Assembly (NCBI GenBank): GCA_031399165.1
Contig: JANNOO010000061.1
Span: forward strand, 1 to 47,438
Direction of reading: 5' to 3'
Length of the DNA stretch: 47,438 nt
Source of the DNA: JAKFWI01 sp031399165
GTDB lineage: Bacteria > Pseudomonadota > Alphaproteobacteria > Caulobacterales > Aquidulcibacteraceae
The notes under the pieces are model-generated. The model searched no databases. It was not told the origin of the DNA and saw only the letters and a program-made list of their open reading frames with translations. A program made the translations under genes and the position numbers. Shown one piece after another: positions 7,873 to 16,331 of this stretch (its first letter is position 1; every line of letters starts with the position of its first letter).

Positions 7873-9433
7873 CAACCGCCGCCGGGATCTGTGGTCGTCC
7901 CGGATCGCGCGGCTGATCTTTGCGTGGAATTTCGTCGGCTTCATGGTGCTGACGGTCGGCGCGCTGCTGCTCAGCGAACTGCGCGAACAATTGATCCAGG
8001 CCAAGGTCGATGCGTTGACGACTGAGGGTCAACTCATCGCAAACGTGCTGGCCGAAACCTCCACGGTCGGTGATCCGGCGCCCTTGCTGCAGGAAGACCG
8101 CGCCGCCCAAGTGCTGCGACGCCTGATGCTGCCGCCAACCACCCGCCTGCGCCTGTTCACAACCGACGGCAAAGTCGTCGCTGACTCAAACGTGCTCGAC
8201 GACCGCGTCACTGAGCGGCCGCTGCCTTACGTAGAGCCGCGCAAAGCCGCCCCGCGCGAACGCAATTGGCTGGACGAGCGCCTGACGCCGTGGCGGCGGG
8301 GCCGGCCGCTTACGGAAGAACATGCGATCGCACTGGCCGGCGGCAGAACCGGCGGCCAACGCGTCAGCGAAGCAGGCGAGCGCGTGGTGAGCGTTTCACT
8401 GCCCGTGCAGCACGTGCAGGCCGTACTCGGCGTGTTGACGCTGGAATCGGCCGATGTCGATCAGATCCTTTCGGCCGAGCGGCGCTCGATGCTGCCGTTC
8501 ATTGTCGGCGCGGGCGCGGTGTCGCTGCTGTTTTCGGCGCTTCTGGCGCTGGTGATCGCCAAACCCTTGCGCAGTCTGGCCAGCGCTGCCGACGCGGTGC
8601 GCGAGAGCGGCGGCACGCGGCTGGTTCTGCCCGAGGAATCGCGGCGCAAGGACGAGATCGGCGATCTGGCGCAGGCGCTCCAGCGCATGACCGGCGCCCT
8701 GGCCGACCGGATCGACGCCAACGAACGCTTTGCCGGCGACGTCAGCCATGAAATCAAAAACCCGCTCACCTCCATCCGCAGCGCAGTCGAAACGGCCAAG
8801 GCCGTGACAGACCCCGCCGCCCGAGACCGCTTGCTCAGCATCATCCAAGCCGACGTGCTCCGGCTTGACCGGCTGATCACCGACATCACCCGCTCCTCGC
8901 GGCTTGAAGCCGAGACTGCACGCGGCGGTCAGGAACCTGTCGATCTGGGCCGGTTGCTAGTGGAAATCGCCGACACCTATTCGGCCACCGCCAAAGCCGA
9001 CGAAGCCGGCGTCATGTTCAACGGCCCGCCCCCGCCGGGCGCGCTGGTGCTGGGTCAGGAGGGGCCGCTCGGCCAAGTGTTCCGCAATCTGATCGACAAC
9101 GCCCGCTCCTTCAGCCCGCCTGGCGGCGTGGTGAAAGTGGGGCTGACGCTAATCCTACGGCGCGATGGGCGCTGGCTCCACGCCACGGTGGAGGATGATG
9201 GACCGGGCATTCCGCCCGATAATCTCGATACGATCTTCAAGCGCTTCTACACGGATCGGCCCAAGGGCGCGGCGTTCGGCCGCAATTCAGGCCTGGGCCT
9301 TTCCATCGCCCGCCAGATCGTTGAAGCGCACCGCGGCCGCATTTGGGCCGAAAACATCGGGCAGGAGAGCAAGGGGCCCAAGGGCGCTCGCCTGGTTGTA
9401 GAATTACCGGCGGCGCGGGAGATCGGCCGTTGA
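7841..9433 (+). CDS. chvG: sensor histidine kinase ChvG
   Basis: Membrane sensor kinase partner of ChvI. Taking the ATG at 7841 (MASAIATTRLNNRRR) gives 530 residues and a 32-base overlap with chvI; upstream in-frame codons lie deep inside chvI and read as low-complexity serine/threonine. Order: TM1 (about 23-45), periplasmic sensor region (about 46-217), TM2 (about 218-240), HAMP linker, HisKA with His303 in DVSHEIKNPLTS, and an ATPase domain with FRNLIDNARSF (N box), DDGPGIPP (G1) and GLGLSIARQIVEAH (G2). In Rhizobiales the periplasmic inhibitor ExoR controls ChvG; no such gene is in this window. The next genes encode PTS components. Confidence 0.93.
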   Translation: MASAIATTRLNNRRRDLWSSRIARLIFAWNFVGFMVLTVGALLLSELREQLIQAKVDALTTEGQLIANVLAETSTVGDPAPLLQEDRAAQVLRRLMLPPTTRLRLFTTDGKVVADSNVLDDRVTERPLPYVEPRKAAPRERNWLDERLTPWRRGRPLTEEHAIALAGGRTGGQRVSEAGERVVSVSLPVQHVQAVLGVLTLESADVDQILSAERRSMLPFIVGAGAVSLLFSALLALVIAKPLRSLASAADAVRESGGTRLVLPEESRRKDEIGDLAQALQRMTGALADRIDANERFAGDVSHEIKNPLTSIRSAVETAKAVTDPAARDRLLSIIQADVLRLDRLITDITRSSRLEAETARGGQEPVDLGRLLVEIADTYSATAKADEAGVMFNGPPPPGALVLGQEGPLGQVFRNLIDNARSFSPPGGVVKVGLTLILRRDGRWLHATVEDDGPGIPPDNLDTIFKRFYTDRPKGAAFGRNSGLGLSIARQIVEAHRGRIWAENIGQESKGPKGARLVVELPAAREIGR

Positions 9434-9539
9434 GCCTATGTCGATTTCGCATCCGCGTTAGCTTTTCTGGCGCCCGCGAAGGAGTATGCTGGCCTGCTAC
9501 GATGAGCGGGGCATCGATGACGGTCAAAGGATACGCGCC

Positions 9540-9944
9540 ATGATCGGCGTGGTGATCGTGACGCACGGCCATTTGGCCGAAGCGTTTGTTGCGGCTGCCG
9601 AGCATGTGCTCGGCCCGCAACGGCAAATGGCGGCTATCGCCATTGGCCCTGACGACGACATGGCTGTGCGCCGCCGCGACATTATCGAGATCGTGCGTAG
9701 CGTTGACGACGGCGACGGCGTCATCATCCTCACCGACATGTTCGGCGGTACGCCGTCTAATCTCGCGATCTCGATCATCAACGAGACGCGGGTTGAGGTG
9801 ATCGCCGGCGTGAACCTGCCGATGCTGATCAAGCTCGCGGTAGAGCGGTCACGGGCGCCTCTGGCGAAAGCCGCCACCTTGGCGCAGGAAGCCGGGCGCC
9901 ATTATATTCGCCTGGCCTCGGCGGAACTCGCCAGCCAAAATTGA
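9540..9944 (+). CDS. PTS sugar transporter subunit IIA, mannose family (regulatory EIIA)
   Basis: A 134-residue EIIA(Man)-type domain standing alone. The phosphorylated histidine is His9 in IVTHGHLAEAF, and TDMFGGTPSNLA is the family's second signature. Alphaproteobacteria use this EIIA as part of an incomplete, regulatory PTS that passes phosphate from HPr and does not transport sugar; the membrane IIC/IID subunits are absent here as expected. The ATG at 9540 gives MIGVVIVTHGHLAEA, the canonical beginning. It lies 106 bases after chvG, in the place where hprK is usually found, and 40 bases before the HPr gene. Confidence 0.9.
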   Translation: MIGVVIVTHGHLAEAFVAAAEHVLGPQRQMAAIAIGPDDDMAVRRRDIIEIVRSVDDGDGVIILTDMFGGTPSNLAISIINETRVEVIAGVNLPMLIKLAVERSRAPLAKAATLAQEAGRHYIRLASAELASQN

Positions 9945-9984
9945 AACGCGCCACACTTTGTGCGCCTGTCTGGAGAGTCCGGCC

Positions 9985-10296
9985 GTGAGCCACGCAAGTG
10001 ACCCACCGCTGCCGGATTCCAACGGCGAACTCAGGCGCACGCTCACCATCGTCAATCCGCGCGGGCTGCATGCGCGCGCATCCCGCAAGCTGGCGGAACT
10101 GGCGCTGAAATACGATGCGCAGGTGATCGTGCGGCGTGAAGATGAACAAGCCGACGCCACCTCACTGATGGACCTGATGATGCTCGGCGCCGGCATCGGC
10201 ATGGAGATCGAGGTCGAGGCGCAAGGGACGCAAGCGGCCGAAGCGCTGGCCGCCATCGCCGCGCTGGTCGAAAACGGGTTCGGCGAGCGGGATTGA
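9985..10296 (+). CDS. ptsH: HPr phosphocarrier protein
   Basis: A 103-residue HPr with His29 in NPRGLHARASRKLAELA as the phosphocarrier site and Ser60 in ATSLMDLMML at the position of regulatory Ser46. About 14 residues precede the usual N terminus. The GTG at 9985 follows GGAGAG (about 9972-9977) and is preferred over the TTG at 9958. In alphaproteobacteria HPr takes phosphate from EI(Ntr) and gives it to EIIA proteins, and its serine is phosphorylated by HprK. No hprK is present in this cluster although the serine is kept. Confidence 0.9.
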   Translation: MSHASDPPLPDSNGELRRTLTIVNPRGLHARASRKLAELALKYDAQVIVRREDEQADATSLMDLMMLGAGIGMEIEVEAQGTQAAEALAAIAALVENGFGERD

Positions 10297-10327
10297 ACTC
10301 GCCCGGCCCCAGGCGCATTTGCTGTTC

Positions 10328-10642
10328 ATGAGCAAGCCGATCACCGTCAGTATTCCCCACAAACTCGGCAAGGCCGAGGCGCGCCGGCGGATCGAACACG
10401 GGTTCGGCGATATGCGCGATCAGTTCGCCAGCCTCGGTGTCAGCGATGTCCATGACAACTGGGCCGGCGATACGCTGAGTTTTGTCGCCAAGGGCCTCGG
10501 CCAGACCGTTCGCGGCAGCCTCGAAGTGATGGAAGACGCGATGCGCATCGAACTCCACCTGCCCTTGTTCCTCTCCGGCATGGCCGAAAAGATCGCCGGC
10601 AAGCTCAAGGATCGCGGCACGCTGATGCTGGAGAAGAAGTAG
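10328..10642 (+). CDS. polyhydroxyalkanoic acid system family protein
   Basis: A 104-residue soluble protein matching the short 'polyhydroxyalkanoic acid system' family (PHA_gran_rgn type): it opens SKPITVSIPHKLGKAEARRRI, has a central SLGVSDVHDNWAGDTLSF, and ends MAEKIAGKLKDRGTLML. Family members are linked to PHA granules in some bacteria, but the molecular role is not settled and no PHA synthase gene is nearby. The ATG at 10328 is preferred over the TTG at 10319. It lies 31 bases after HPr on the same strand and may be the last gene of that transcript. Confidence 0.75.
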   Translation: MSKPITVSIPHKLGKAEARRRIEHGFGDMRDQFASLGVSDVHDNWAGDTLSFVAKGLGQTVRGSLEVMEDAMRIELHLPLFLSGMAEKIAGKLKDRGTLMLEKK

Positions 10643-10652
10643 CCGCTCGATC

Positions 10653-10678
10653 ATATAAAGATATCTTTATATCTTTAT
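10653..10678. promoter_or_regulatory. perfect 20-bp palindrome plus extra half-site, candidate SahR-type operator
   Basis: ATATAAAGATATCTTTATAT at 10653-10672 is its own reverse complement, and its half-site ATCTTTAT (10663-10670) is repeated directly at 10671-10678. It sits about 60 bases upstream of ahcY in otherwise GC-rich sequence. ArsR-family SahR regulators control SAH-recycling genes in Proteobacteria from AT-rich palindromes. Assigning this site to such a regulator is inference from position and form; no regulator gene is in the window. Confidence 0.6.
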
Positions 10679-10738
10679 TGCCCCCCGGCTCCCGGCTTGC
10701 TATGAGCAGCCACCGCTTTCCCTCGCCTGGAGCCAGAC

Positions 10739-12154
10739 ATGACCGCCGCCCTTAAGCCCGTCGCCCACGATTACGTCATTAAGGACATCGGCTTGGCCGA
10801 ATGGGGGCGTAAGGAAATCGACATCGCCGAAACCGAAATGCCCGGCCTGATGGCGACGCGGGCGGAATACGGCCTCCAGCAAGTTCTCAAGGGCGCGCGG
10901 ATCGCCGGCTCGCTGCACATGACGATCCAGACCGCCGTCCTGATCGAAACGCTGCAAGCCCTCGGCGCTGATGTGCGCTGGGCCTCGTGCAACATCTTCT
11001 CGACGCAGGACCACGCCGCCGCCGCCATCGCCGCGCGCGGCACGCCGGTGTTCGCATTCAAGGGCGAAAATCTCATCGAGTACTGGGAATACGCCCACCG
11101 CATCTTCGAATGGAGCGACGGCGGCTACCCGAACATGATCCTCGATGACGGCGGCGACGCTACTTTGCTCTGCGTGCTTGGCCCGAAGGCCGAAAAGGAT
11201 CCCTCGATCCTCGACAAGCCGCAAAACGAAGAAGAAGAAGCGCTCTACGCCGTGATGAAGCGGTATCTGAAAGAGAAGCCCGGCTTCTATTCTGCGATCC
11301 GCGACGCGATCAAAGGCGTTTCAGAAGAAACCACCACGGGCGTGCATCGCCTTTATCAGATGGCCGCGCGCGGTGAGCTTCCCTTCCCGGCGATCAACGT
11401 CAATGACAGCGTCACCAAGAGCAAGTTCGACAATCTCTATGGCTGCCGCGAAAGCCTCGTCGATGCGATCCGCCGCGGCACTGACGTGATGCTCGCCGGC
11501 AAGGTCGCGGTCGTGCTCGGCTATGGCGACGTAGGCAAAGGCTCGGCCGCTTCGCTGCGCCAGGGCGGCGCGCGCGTCATCGTCACCGAAATCGATCCGA
11601 TCTGCGCGCTGCAGGCGGCGATGGAAGGCTATGACGTGAAAACCGTCGAAGACGTCGCGGGCCTGGCGGACATCTTCGTCACCGCCACGGGCAACAAGGA
11701 CGTGCTCACCGTCGATCACATGCGCGCGATGAAAAACAACGCCATCGTCTGCAATATCGGCCATTTCGATTCTGAAATTCAGATCGCCGGCCTGCGCAAT
11801 TTCAAATGGGACGAGATCAAGCCACAGGTCCACCACGTGGAATTTCCGGACGGCAAGAAAATCATCGTGCTCAGCGAAGGGCGCCTCGTGAATCTCGGCA
11901 ACGCCACCGGCCACCCGAGCTTCGTGATGTCTGCTTCCTTCACCAACCAGACGCTGGCGCAGATCGAACTCTGGACCAACGGCAAGGCCTACGACAAGCA
12001 GGTCTACACGCTGCCCAAGAAGCTCGACGAGAAAGTGGCCATGCTGCACCTCGAAAAGCTCGGCGTGAAACTGACCAAGCTCTCCAAGGAACAAGCCGCC
12101 TATATAGACGTGCCCGCCGAAGGCCCGTTCAAGCCGGAACATTATCGCTATTAG
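10739..12154 (+). CDS. ahcY: adenosylhomocysteinase
   Basis: Hydrolyses S-adenosylhomocysteine to adenosine and homocysteine with bound NAD, clearing the inhibitor left by methyltransferases. The 471-residue length is typical of the bacterial enzyme with the internal insertion. Visible parts: DYVIKDIGLAEWGRKEI at the N terminus, the substrate region around SLHMTIQTAVLIETL, DDGGDAT, the catalytic lysine region VNDSVTKSKFDNLYGCRES, the NAD-binding GYGDVGKGSA, and the C-terminal FKPEHYRY that reaches the neighbouring subunit. The ATG at 10739 is clear. It stands alone, preceded by a 20-bp palindrome and followed by a hairpin repeat, so it is probably its own transcript. Confidence 0.97.
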   Translation: MTAALKPVAHDYVIKDIGLAEWGRKEIDIAETEMPGLMATRAEYGLQQVLKGARIAGSLHMTIQTAVLIETLQALGADVRWASCNIFSTQDHAAAAIAARGTPVFAFKGENLIEYWEYAHRIFEWSDGGYPNMILDDGGDATLLCVLGPKAEKDPSILDKPQNEEEEALYAVMKRYLKEKPGFYSAIRDAIKGVSEETTTGVHRLYQMAARGELPFPAINVNDSVTKSKFDNLYGCRESLVDAIRRGTDVMLAGKVAVVLGYGDVGKGSAASLRQGGARVIVTEIDPICALQAAMEGYDVKTVEDVAGLADIFVTATGNKDVLTVDHMRAMKNNAIVCNIGHFDSEIQIAGLRNFKWDEIKPQVHHVEFPDGKKIIVLSEGRLVNLGNATGHPSFVMSASFTNQTLAQIELWTNGKAYDKQVYTLPKKLDEKVAMLHLEKLGVKLTKLSKEQAAYIDVPAEGPFKPEHYRY

Positions 12155-12199
12155 CGCTCGCGCCGCCTTCATTTCTTCACCGATAAGCGAACGCCTTTT

Positions 12200-12355
12200 T
12201 CCCACCCTCCCCCCATGGGGAGGGTGGCGAAGGCGCAGCCTGAGCCGGGAGGGGTGCTGCCGTGAGTTTCGCGCTTTGCCTCATGCGGCTCACCGTCATC
12301 CTCACGGCAGCACCACTCCCGGCGCTTCGCGCCACCCTGCCCATGGAGGGGAGGG
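12200..12355. repeat. intergenic inverted-repeat (nested hairpin) element
   Basis: This lies in the 352-base gap 12155-12506, where I see no gene. Two arms of about 55-65 bases (about 12200-12266 and 12301-12355) are imperfect inverted copies around a spacer of about 34 bases; the inner 13 bases GTGCTGCCGTGAG / CTCACGGCAGCAC pair perfectly (12254-12266 with 12301-12313). Each arm also has its own internal hairpin around a CCATGG centre. It resembles REP/MITE-like hairpin repeats. The rest of the gap holds a small ATGCA-TGCAT hairpin (12374-12387) and the leader of the next gene. Confidence 0.7.
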
Positions 12356-12506
12356 TTGAAGTCCTTACTCCACATGCAGTTTTGCATTCATGACTTGGCG
12401 CCGACGAGCCAAGCAGCAATCTGAATTCTCTCCGCACCCGCCCCTTGCCAACGCCCAGCGCTAAGGCAATCACCCTTGCAGGCGCACCCGCCTGAGGGAC
12501 AGCAGC

Positions 12507-13286
12507 GTGCAAGTCGCCGCAACCAAGGCCATCTCGTCGTTCGCGCGGACGGCGCTGTTTCTCGCAGGCCTCCTGCTGTTCGTCATCGTGATGCAAATAG
12601 CCGTCACAGCGGCGTTGCGCGGGCTTGGCGTCTCGGGCGGGCTTTCGCTGCTGATTTCCGGCGGCGTGATCCTGGCGATCGTGTTCGGCGCCACCACCTG
12701 GATGCGCGCGAGCGCCAAGGCGCAGGCTGAAAAACTCGAAGCCGAACGCATCGCCGCGCGCATGCCGGAAGCGGCATGCTGTGTCGTCTGGCGCGCGCAA
12801 GCGGGCGAGGCTGATTTTCCGTGGGAGTTGGAGGGCGACGTGCGGGCCGCCTACCCGCGGCTGGCGCGCCGCCTGGGTGTGGAGGGTTTCGCCGTCGTTG
12901 ATTTCGAAGTCGGCACGGACGGCGCGGCGAAAAACCTACACTGCGCCGATTACTGGCCATCGCGGCTGTTCTACGAGTCCGCCGCCGAGGCGTTGGCCGC
13001 CGCGCGCTTCCGCCTGCGTCCCGGCGCAGGCGCCCGATACGGTCCCAGTTACCGCATCCCGTTCGTGTTCCGTATCAGAGGCGCCGCGCGCGTGCGCGAC
13101 AGCGGCCATTCCGCGTTAGGCCCCGTGTTCTACGCCGCCAAGCAGATGGCCATCGCCGCCGGTGCAGCCCTATGGCGCGGCGCCAAATTCACAGGCGTCG
13201 CAACCATGGTTTTACTCCGTGAAATCCGCGCCTTCGCGCGCTGGAGCGCGCACACGCTGGCGCAGGCGCTCGCAAAAAAATCCTGA
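12507..13286 (+). CDS. membrane protein with TonB C-terminal-like domain
   Basis: A 259-residue protein. Two hydrophobic segments (about 16-36 and 45-65) are followed by a basic stretch (MRASAKAQAEKLEAERIAARM), then a region of about 75 residues (about 110-190) that fits a TonB C-terminal domain: YPRLARRLGVEGFAVVDFEV, the NLHCADYWPS turn, AAEALAAARFRL and YRIPFVFRI. The tail of about 65 residues has no clear match. TonB domains normally act in the periplasm, but two spans with positive charge after the second would leave this one in the cytoplasm. The GTG at 12507 follows GAGGGAC and is the likely start. Function beyond the domain match is unknown. Confidence 0.6.
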   Translation: MQVAATKAISSFARTALFLAGLLLFVIVMQIAVTAALRGLGVSGGLSLLISGGVILAIVFGATTWMRASAKAQAEKLEAERIAARMPEAACCVVWRAQAGEADFPWELEGDVRAAYPRLARRLGVEGFAVVDFEVGTDGAAKNLHCADYWPSRLFYESAAEALAAARFRLRPGAGARYGPSYRIPFVFRIRGAARVRDSGHSALGPVFYAAKQMAIAAGAALWRGAKFTGVATMVLLREIRAFARWSAHTLAQALAKKS

Positions 13287-13310
13287 GCGTTTACGGAATC
13301 TCAAAGGGAT

Positions 13311-13326
13311 TTAGCCATTCGTTAAC
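13311..13326. promoter_or_regulatory. candidate CtrA box upstream of divL
   Basis: TTAG-N7-TTAAC at 13311-13326 matches the CtrA consensus TTAA-N7-TTAAC except for the last base of the left half. It lies 80 bases before the divL start codon, in the only gap between divL and the preceding gene. CtrA is the cell-cycle regulator that DivL helps to control in Caulobacter. The match is seen; binding is inference. Confidence 0.5.
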
Positions 13327-13405
13327 CGAGTCATTCCGCGCGGCGGTTCCTTTCCGCCTCGAAACGCGGGAGACTCGACACAATTGCTGGTGATTCGAGG
13401 GCCTC

Positions 13406-15847
13406 GTGGACGGCACATATGCGACCCTTCTCGTAGCGGCGGGGGCGGCGGCGATGGGACTCGCCGCCTTGCTATGGGCAATGCGCGTCACCGACGGCGC
13501 CCGCGGCGCGATCCGCACATGGCGCGAAAAGGCCGCGGCGCTGGAAGAAAAAATCGCCCGCGCTGATTCGATCTTCGGCGCCCATCCCGGCGTCGTGCTG
13601 ATCTGGGAAGACGGCGGCGCCCAAAACACGGCATTGGCCGAGGAACACGATTGGGGCGCGCCCCGCCTTTACGGCTCGCCGCTGGCGCTCGCCAGCCTGC
13701 TGCGCTTCTCCGATGGATCTTCGGACCAGGCCGATCCTTCCGTGCGCATTCTGCAGGGCCTTTCCACGTTTGAGGCGCAGGACGCTTCGGGCGGCCGCAA
13801 GCGCCTGGCGCCCGCTCTGGCGCGGCTGCGCCGCGAAGGCGCGCCGTTTTCGCTAACCATTTCCACCCCGGCCGGCGTGTTCGTAGAAGTCGATGGGCGT
13901 ACGGCGGGCCCGCGCGCCGTGGTCTGGATTATTGACGCAAGCGTGAAGGGCGTTGAGGAAAGCGGCGGCCGCGGCCGGATCGACGAAGCGCGCCAGGTGA
14001 TCGCCCGCGATCCCGCCGCGTTCCTGGAAATGATGAACCACGCGCCGTTCCCGGCCTGGCGCCTGTCCGTCGCCGGCAAGCTGGAATGGGCGAACCCGGC
14101 CTATCTGGCGGCGCTGGATTCCAAATCGCTCGACCAGGCGATTGCCCGCAATCTGCTGCTCGATCAGGCCGCCGCCGAACAGGCGCGCCGCACGATCGAC
14201 GGCGACGAGCCGGTTGAAGACACCCGCCACGTCGTGATCGGCGAGCAGCGCCGCGCGATGAAGATCGCGATGTTCCCGCTTTCCGGCGGCGTCGGCGGCA
14301 TGGCGTTTGACGTAACCGAAGCCGAGGACGCGCGCGATGCGCTGGCCAAGCACGCCCGCGCGCACGATCAGACGCTGAACCATCTCACCGAAGGCGTTGC
14401 GATTTTCGGCCCGGACAAGAAACTTATCTTCCACAATCGCGCCTTCGCGACGATGTGGGGCCTAGATCCGGCATTCCTGGCGGATCGGCCGACGCACGCG
14501 TCCCTGCTCGATCACCTGAAAGAAAAGCGCAAACTGCCGGCGCATTCGAACTACGCCGAATGGCGCGCCGGCGAGCTGGCGCTGTACCAGGAGATCGCCG
14601 ATCTGCCCGAAGCGCTTTGGGTGCTTCCCGAAGGCCGCTCGCTGCGCGTCACGCGCCAGCGCCATCCGCTCGGCGGCCTGCTGCTGATCTTCGCCGACCG
14701 CACCGACGAGCTGACGCTGAAGAGCCAGTATAACGCGCTGCTGCAGGTCCAGCGCGCCGCGCTCGACCGCCTTCACGAAGGCGTGGCGGTGTTTGGCCTC
14801 GACGGCAAAATGAAGCTGCACAACGCTGCCTTCGCCACGATGTGGGCGCTGAATGACGACGCGCTCGAAGGCGAGATTTCGTTCGACCGCCTGATCGAAC
14901 TGACGCTGCCGCTGTTTCACGAACGCGCCGCCTGGACATCGGTAAAATCGCGCGTCACCGATCCCAGCCCTTCCGCGCGGCAGGAATTCCGCGGCGAAAT
15001 GGAGCGGACGGACGGCACTGTGGTCACGTTCCTGACGCGCCCGCTGCCCGACGGCGCGACGCTGATCGCGTTCCTCGACATCACCGCGACGAAAAAGGTC
15101 GAACTCGCTCTGCGCGACCGCGCCGAGGCGTTCGAAGCGGCGGACCGGCTGAAGACTGAATTCGTGCAGAACGTCTCGTATCAATTGCGCACGCCGCTGC
15201 AATCGATCCAGGGCTACGCCGAAGTGCTGGCGCAGGGCTATTCGGGCCCGCTGAACCAGCGCCAGAAGGATCATGTTGGCGTCGTGCTGCAAGCCAGCCA
15301 TCGCCTCTCCGAGCTGATCGACAACATCCTCGATATCGCCATGATCGAGGCCGGCCGCATGGAGCTGGAACTCGCTGATATTGATCTCGACGAAACGCTG
15401 AAAGATGCGGCGACGATGGTGTCTAGCCATTTGCGGGACACGGAAGTGACGCTGACGGTCGAGTGTCAACCGAATATCGGCCCGCTGCGCGCCGATTCAA
15501 AACGCATCAAACAGGTGCTGTTCAATCTGATGAGCAACGCCCTGCGCTTTACCGACAAGGGCGGGATCATCGAGGTCGGCGCCGTGCGCGAGGACAACGA
15601 CATCAAGATCTGGGTTTCGGACACCGGCCGCGGCATTCCGTACGAAAAGCAAGCCGGCGCGTTCGATCATTTCACATCAGGCGATCAGCGCGGCGCGGGT
15701 CTTGGCCTCGCGCTGGTGCGCTCGTTCGTGGAAATGCATCAGGGCCGCGTGAGCCTCACTTCCGAACCAGGAAGCGGCACGACCGTGACCTGCTATTTCC
15801 CGAGCCCGATCGGCGCCGCGGCGCACCGTTCCGATCGCGCCGCATGA
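13406..15847 (+). CDS. divL: DivL-type atypical sensor kinase with tyrosine in the H-box
   Basis: An 813-residue membrane-anchored signalling protein: one N-terminal span (about 5-25), a coiled linker, PAS-like domains between about 200 and 560 (two contain the related segments LIFHNRAFATMWGLD and KLHNAAFATMWALN), a HisKA-like dimerisation domain and an ATPase domain with LFNLMSNALRF (N box), DTGRGIP (G1) and GAGLGLALV (G2). The H-box reads VSYQLRTPLQS, with Tyr592 (15179-15181) where the histidine belongs. This is the hallmark of Caulobacter DivL, which works with DivK and CckA to control CtrA. The GTG at 13406 begins MDGTYATLLVAAG. A glutathione peroxidase gene starts 1 base after the stop. 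Confidence 0.88.
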   Translation: MDGTYATLLVAAGAAAMGLAALLWAMRVTDGARGAIRTWREKAAALEEKIARADSIFGAHPGVVLIWEDGGAQNTALAEEHDWGAPRLYGSPLALASLLRFSDGSSDQADPSVRILQGLSTFEAQDASGGRKRLAPALARLRREGAPFSLTISTPAGVFVEVDGRTAGPRAVVWIIDASVKGVEESGGRGRIDEARQVIARDPAAFLEMMNHAPFPAWRLSVAGKLEWANPAYLAALDSKSLDQAIARNLLLDQAAAEQARRTIDGDEPVEDTRHVVIGEQRRAMKIAMFPLSGGVGGMAFDVTEAEDARDALAKHARAHDQTLNHLTEGVAIFGPDKKLIFHNRAFATMWGLDPAFLADRPTHASLLDHLKEKRKLPAHSNYAEWRAGELALYQEIADLPEALWVLPEGRSLRVTRQRHPLGGLLLIFADRTDELTLKSQYNALLQVQRAALDRLHEGVAVFGLDGKMKLHNAAFATMWALNDDALEGEISFDRLIELTLPLFHERAAWTSVKSRVTDPSPSARQEFRGEMERTDGTVVTFLTRPLPDGATLIAFLDITATKKVELALRDRAEAFEAADRLKTEFVQNVSYQLRTPLQSIQGYAEVLAQGYSGPLNQRQKDHVGVVLQASHRLSELIDNILDIAMIEAGRMELELADIDLDETLKDAATMVSSHLRDTEVTLTVECQPNIGPLRADSKRIKQVLFNLMSNALRFTDKGGIIEVGAVREDNDIKIWVSDTGRGIPYEKQAGAFDHFTSGDQRGAGLGLALVRSFVEMHQGRVSLTSEPGSGTTVTCYFPSPIGAAAHRSDRAA

Positions 15848-15848
15848 G

Positions 15849-16331
15849 ATGGCCGATGTTTACGACTTTTCGATGGAGACTCTCGCCGGCGCCGAGACCA
15901 CACTGGCTGAACATCGCAGCAAGGTTATGCTCATCGTAAATACGGCCAGCCTTTGCGGGTTCACGCCCCAATATGGCGACCTCGAAGCGCTCTACAAGAA
16001 ATTCAAGGACCGCGGCCTTGTCGTGCTCGGCTTTCCCTGTAACCAGTTCGGCAATCAGGAGCCCGGCGATGCACGCGACATCGCCGCGTTCTGCACCAAA
16101 AACTATGGCGTGACCTTCCCGATCTTCGCGAAGGTTGAGGTCAACGGCCCAAACGCCGCGCCGCTGTTTGATTATCTGAAGGACGCCAAGCGCGGCCTGC
16201 TCGGCAGCAAGGCGATCAAATGGAATTTCACCAAATTCCTGATCGCCCGCGACGGCGCCCCGATCGCAAGGTTCGCGCCCAACCGCACCCCCGCTTCTTT
16301 GCAGCAGGATATCGAAAAGGCGCTGGGCTAG
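15849..16331 (+). CDS. glutathione peroxidase (BtuE-like, thiol peroxidase)
   Basis: Reduces hydrogen and organic peroxides using glutathione or, in many bacteria, thioredoxin. The 160-residue protein shows the family motifs NTASLCGFTPQY, GFPCNQFGNQEPG and KWNFTKFLI. The catalytic set is Cys36, Gln70, Trp125 and Asn126; cysteine replaces the selenocysteine of animal enzymes. Cys64 and Cys82 are additional candidates for the resolving cysteine. The ATG at 15849 lies just after the divL stop, so the two are probably on one transcript, though no functional link is known. Confidence 0.92.
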   Translation: MADVYDFSMETLAGAETTLAEHRSKVMLIVNTASLCGFTPQYGDLEALYKKFKDRGLVVLGFPCNQFGNQEPGDARDIAAFCTKNYGVTFPIFAKVEVNGPNAAPLFDYLKDAKRGLLGSKAIKWNFTKFLIARDGAPIARFAPNRTPASLQQDIEKALG

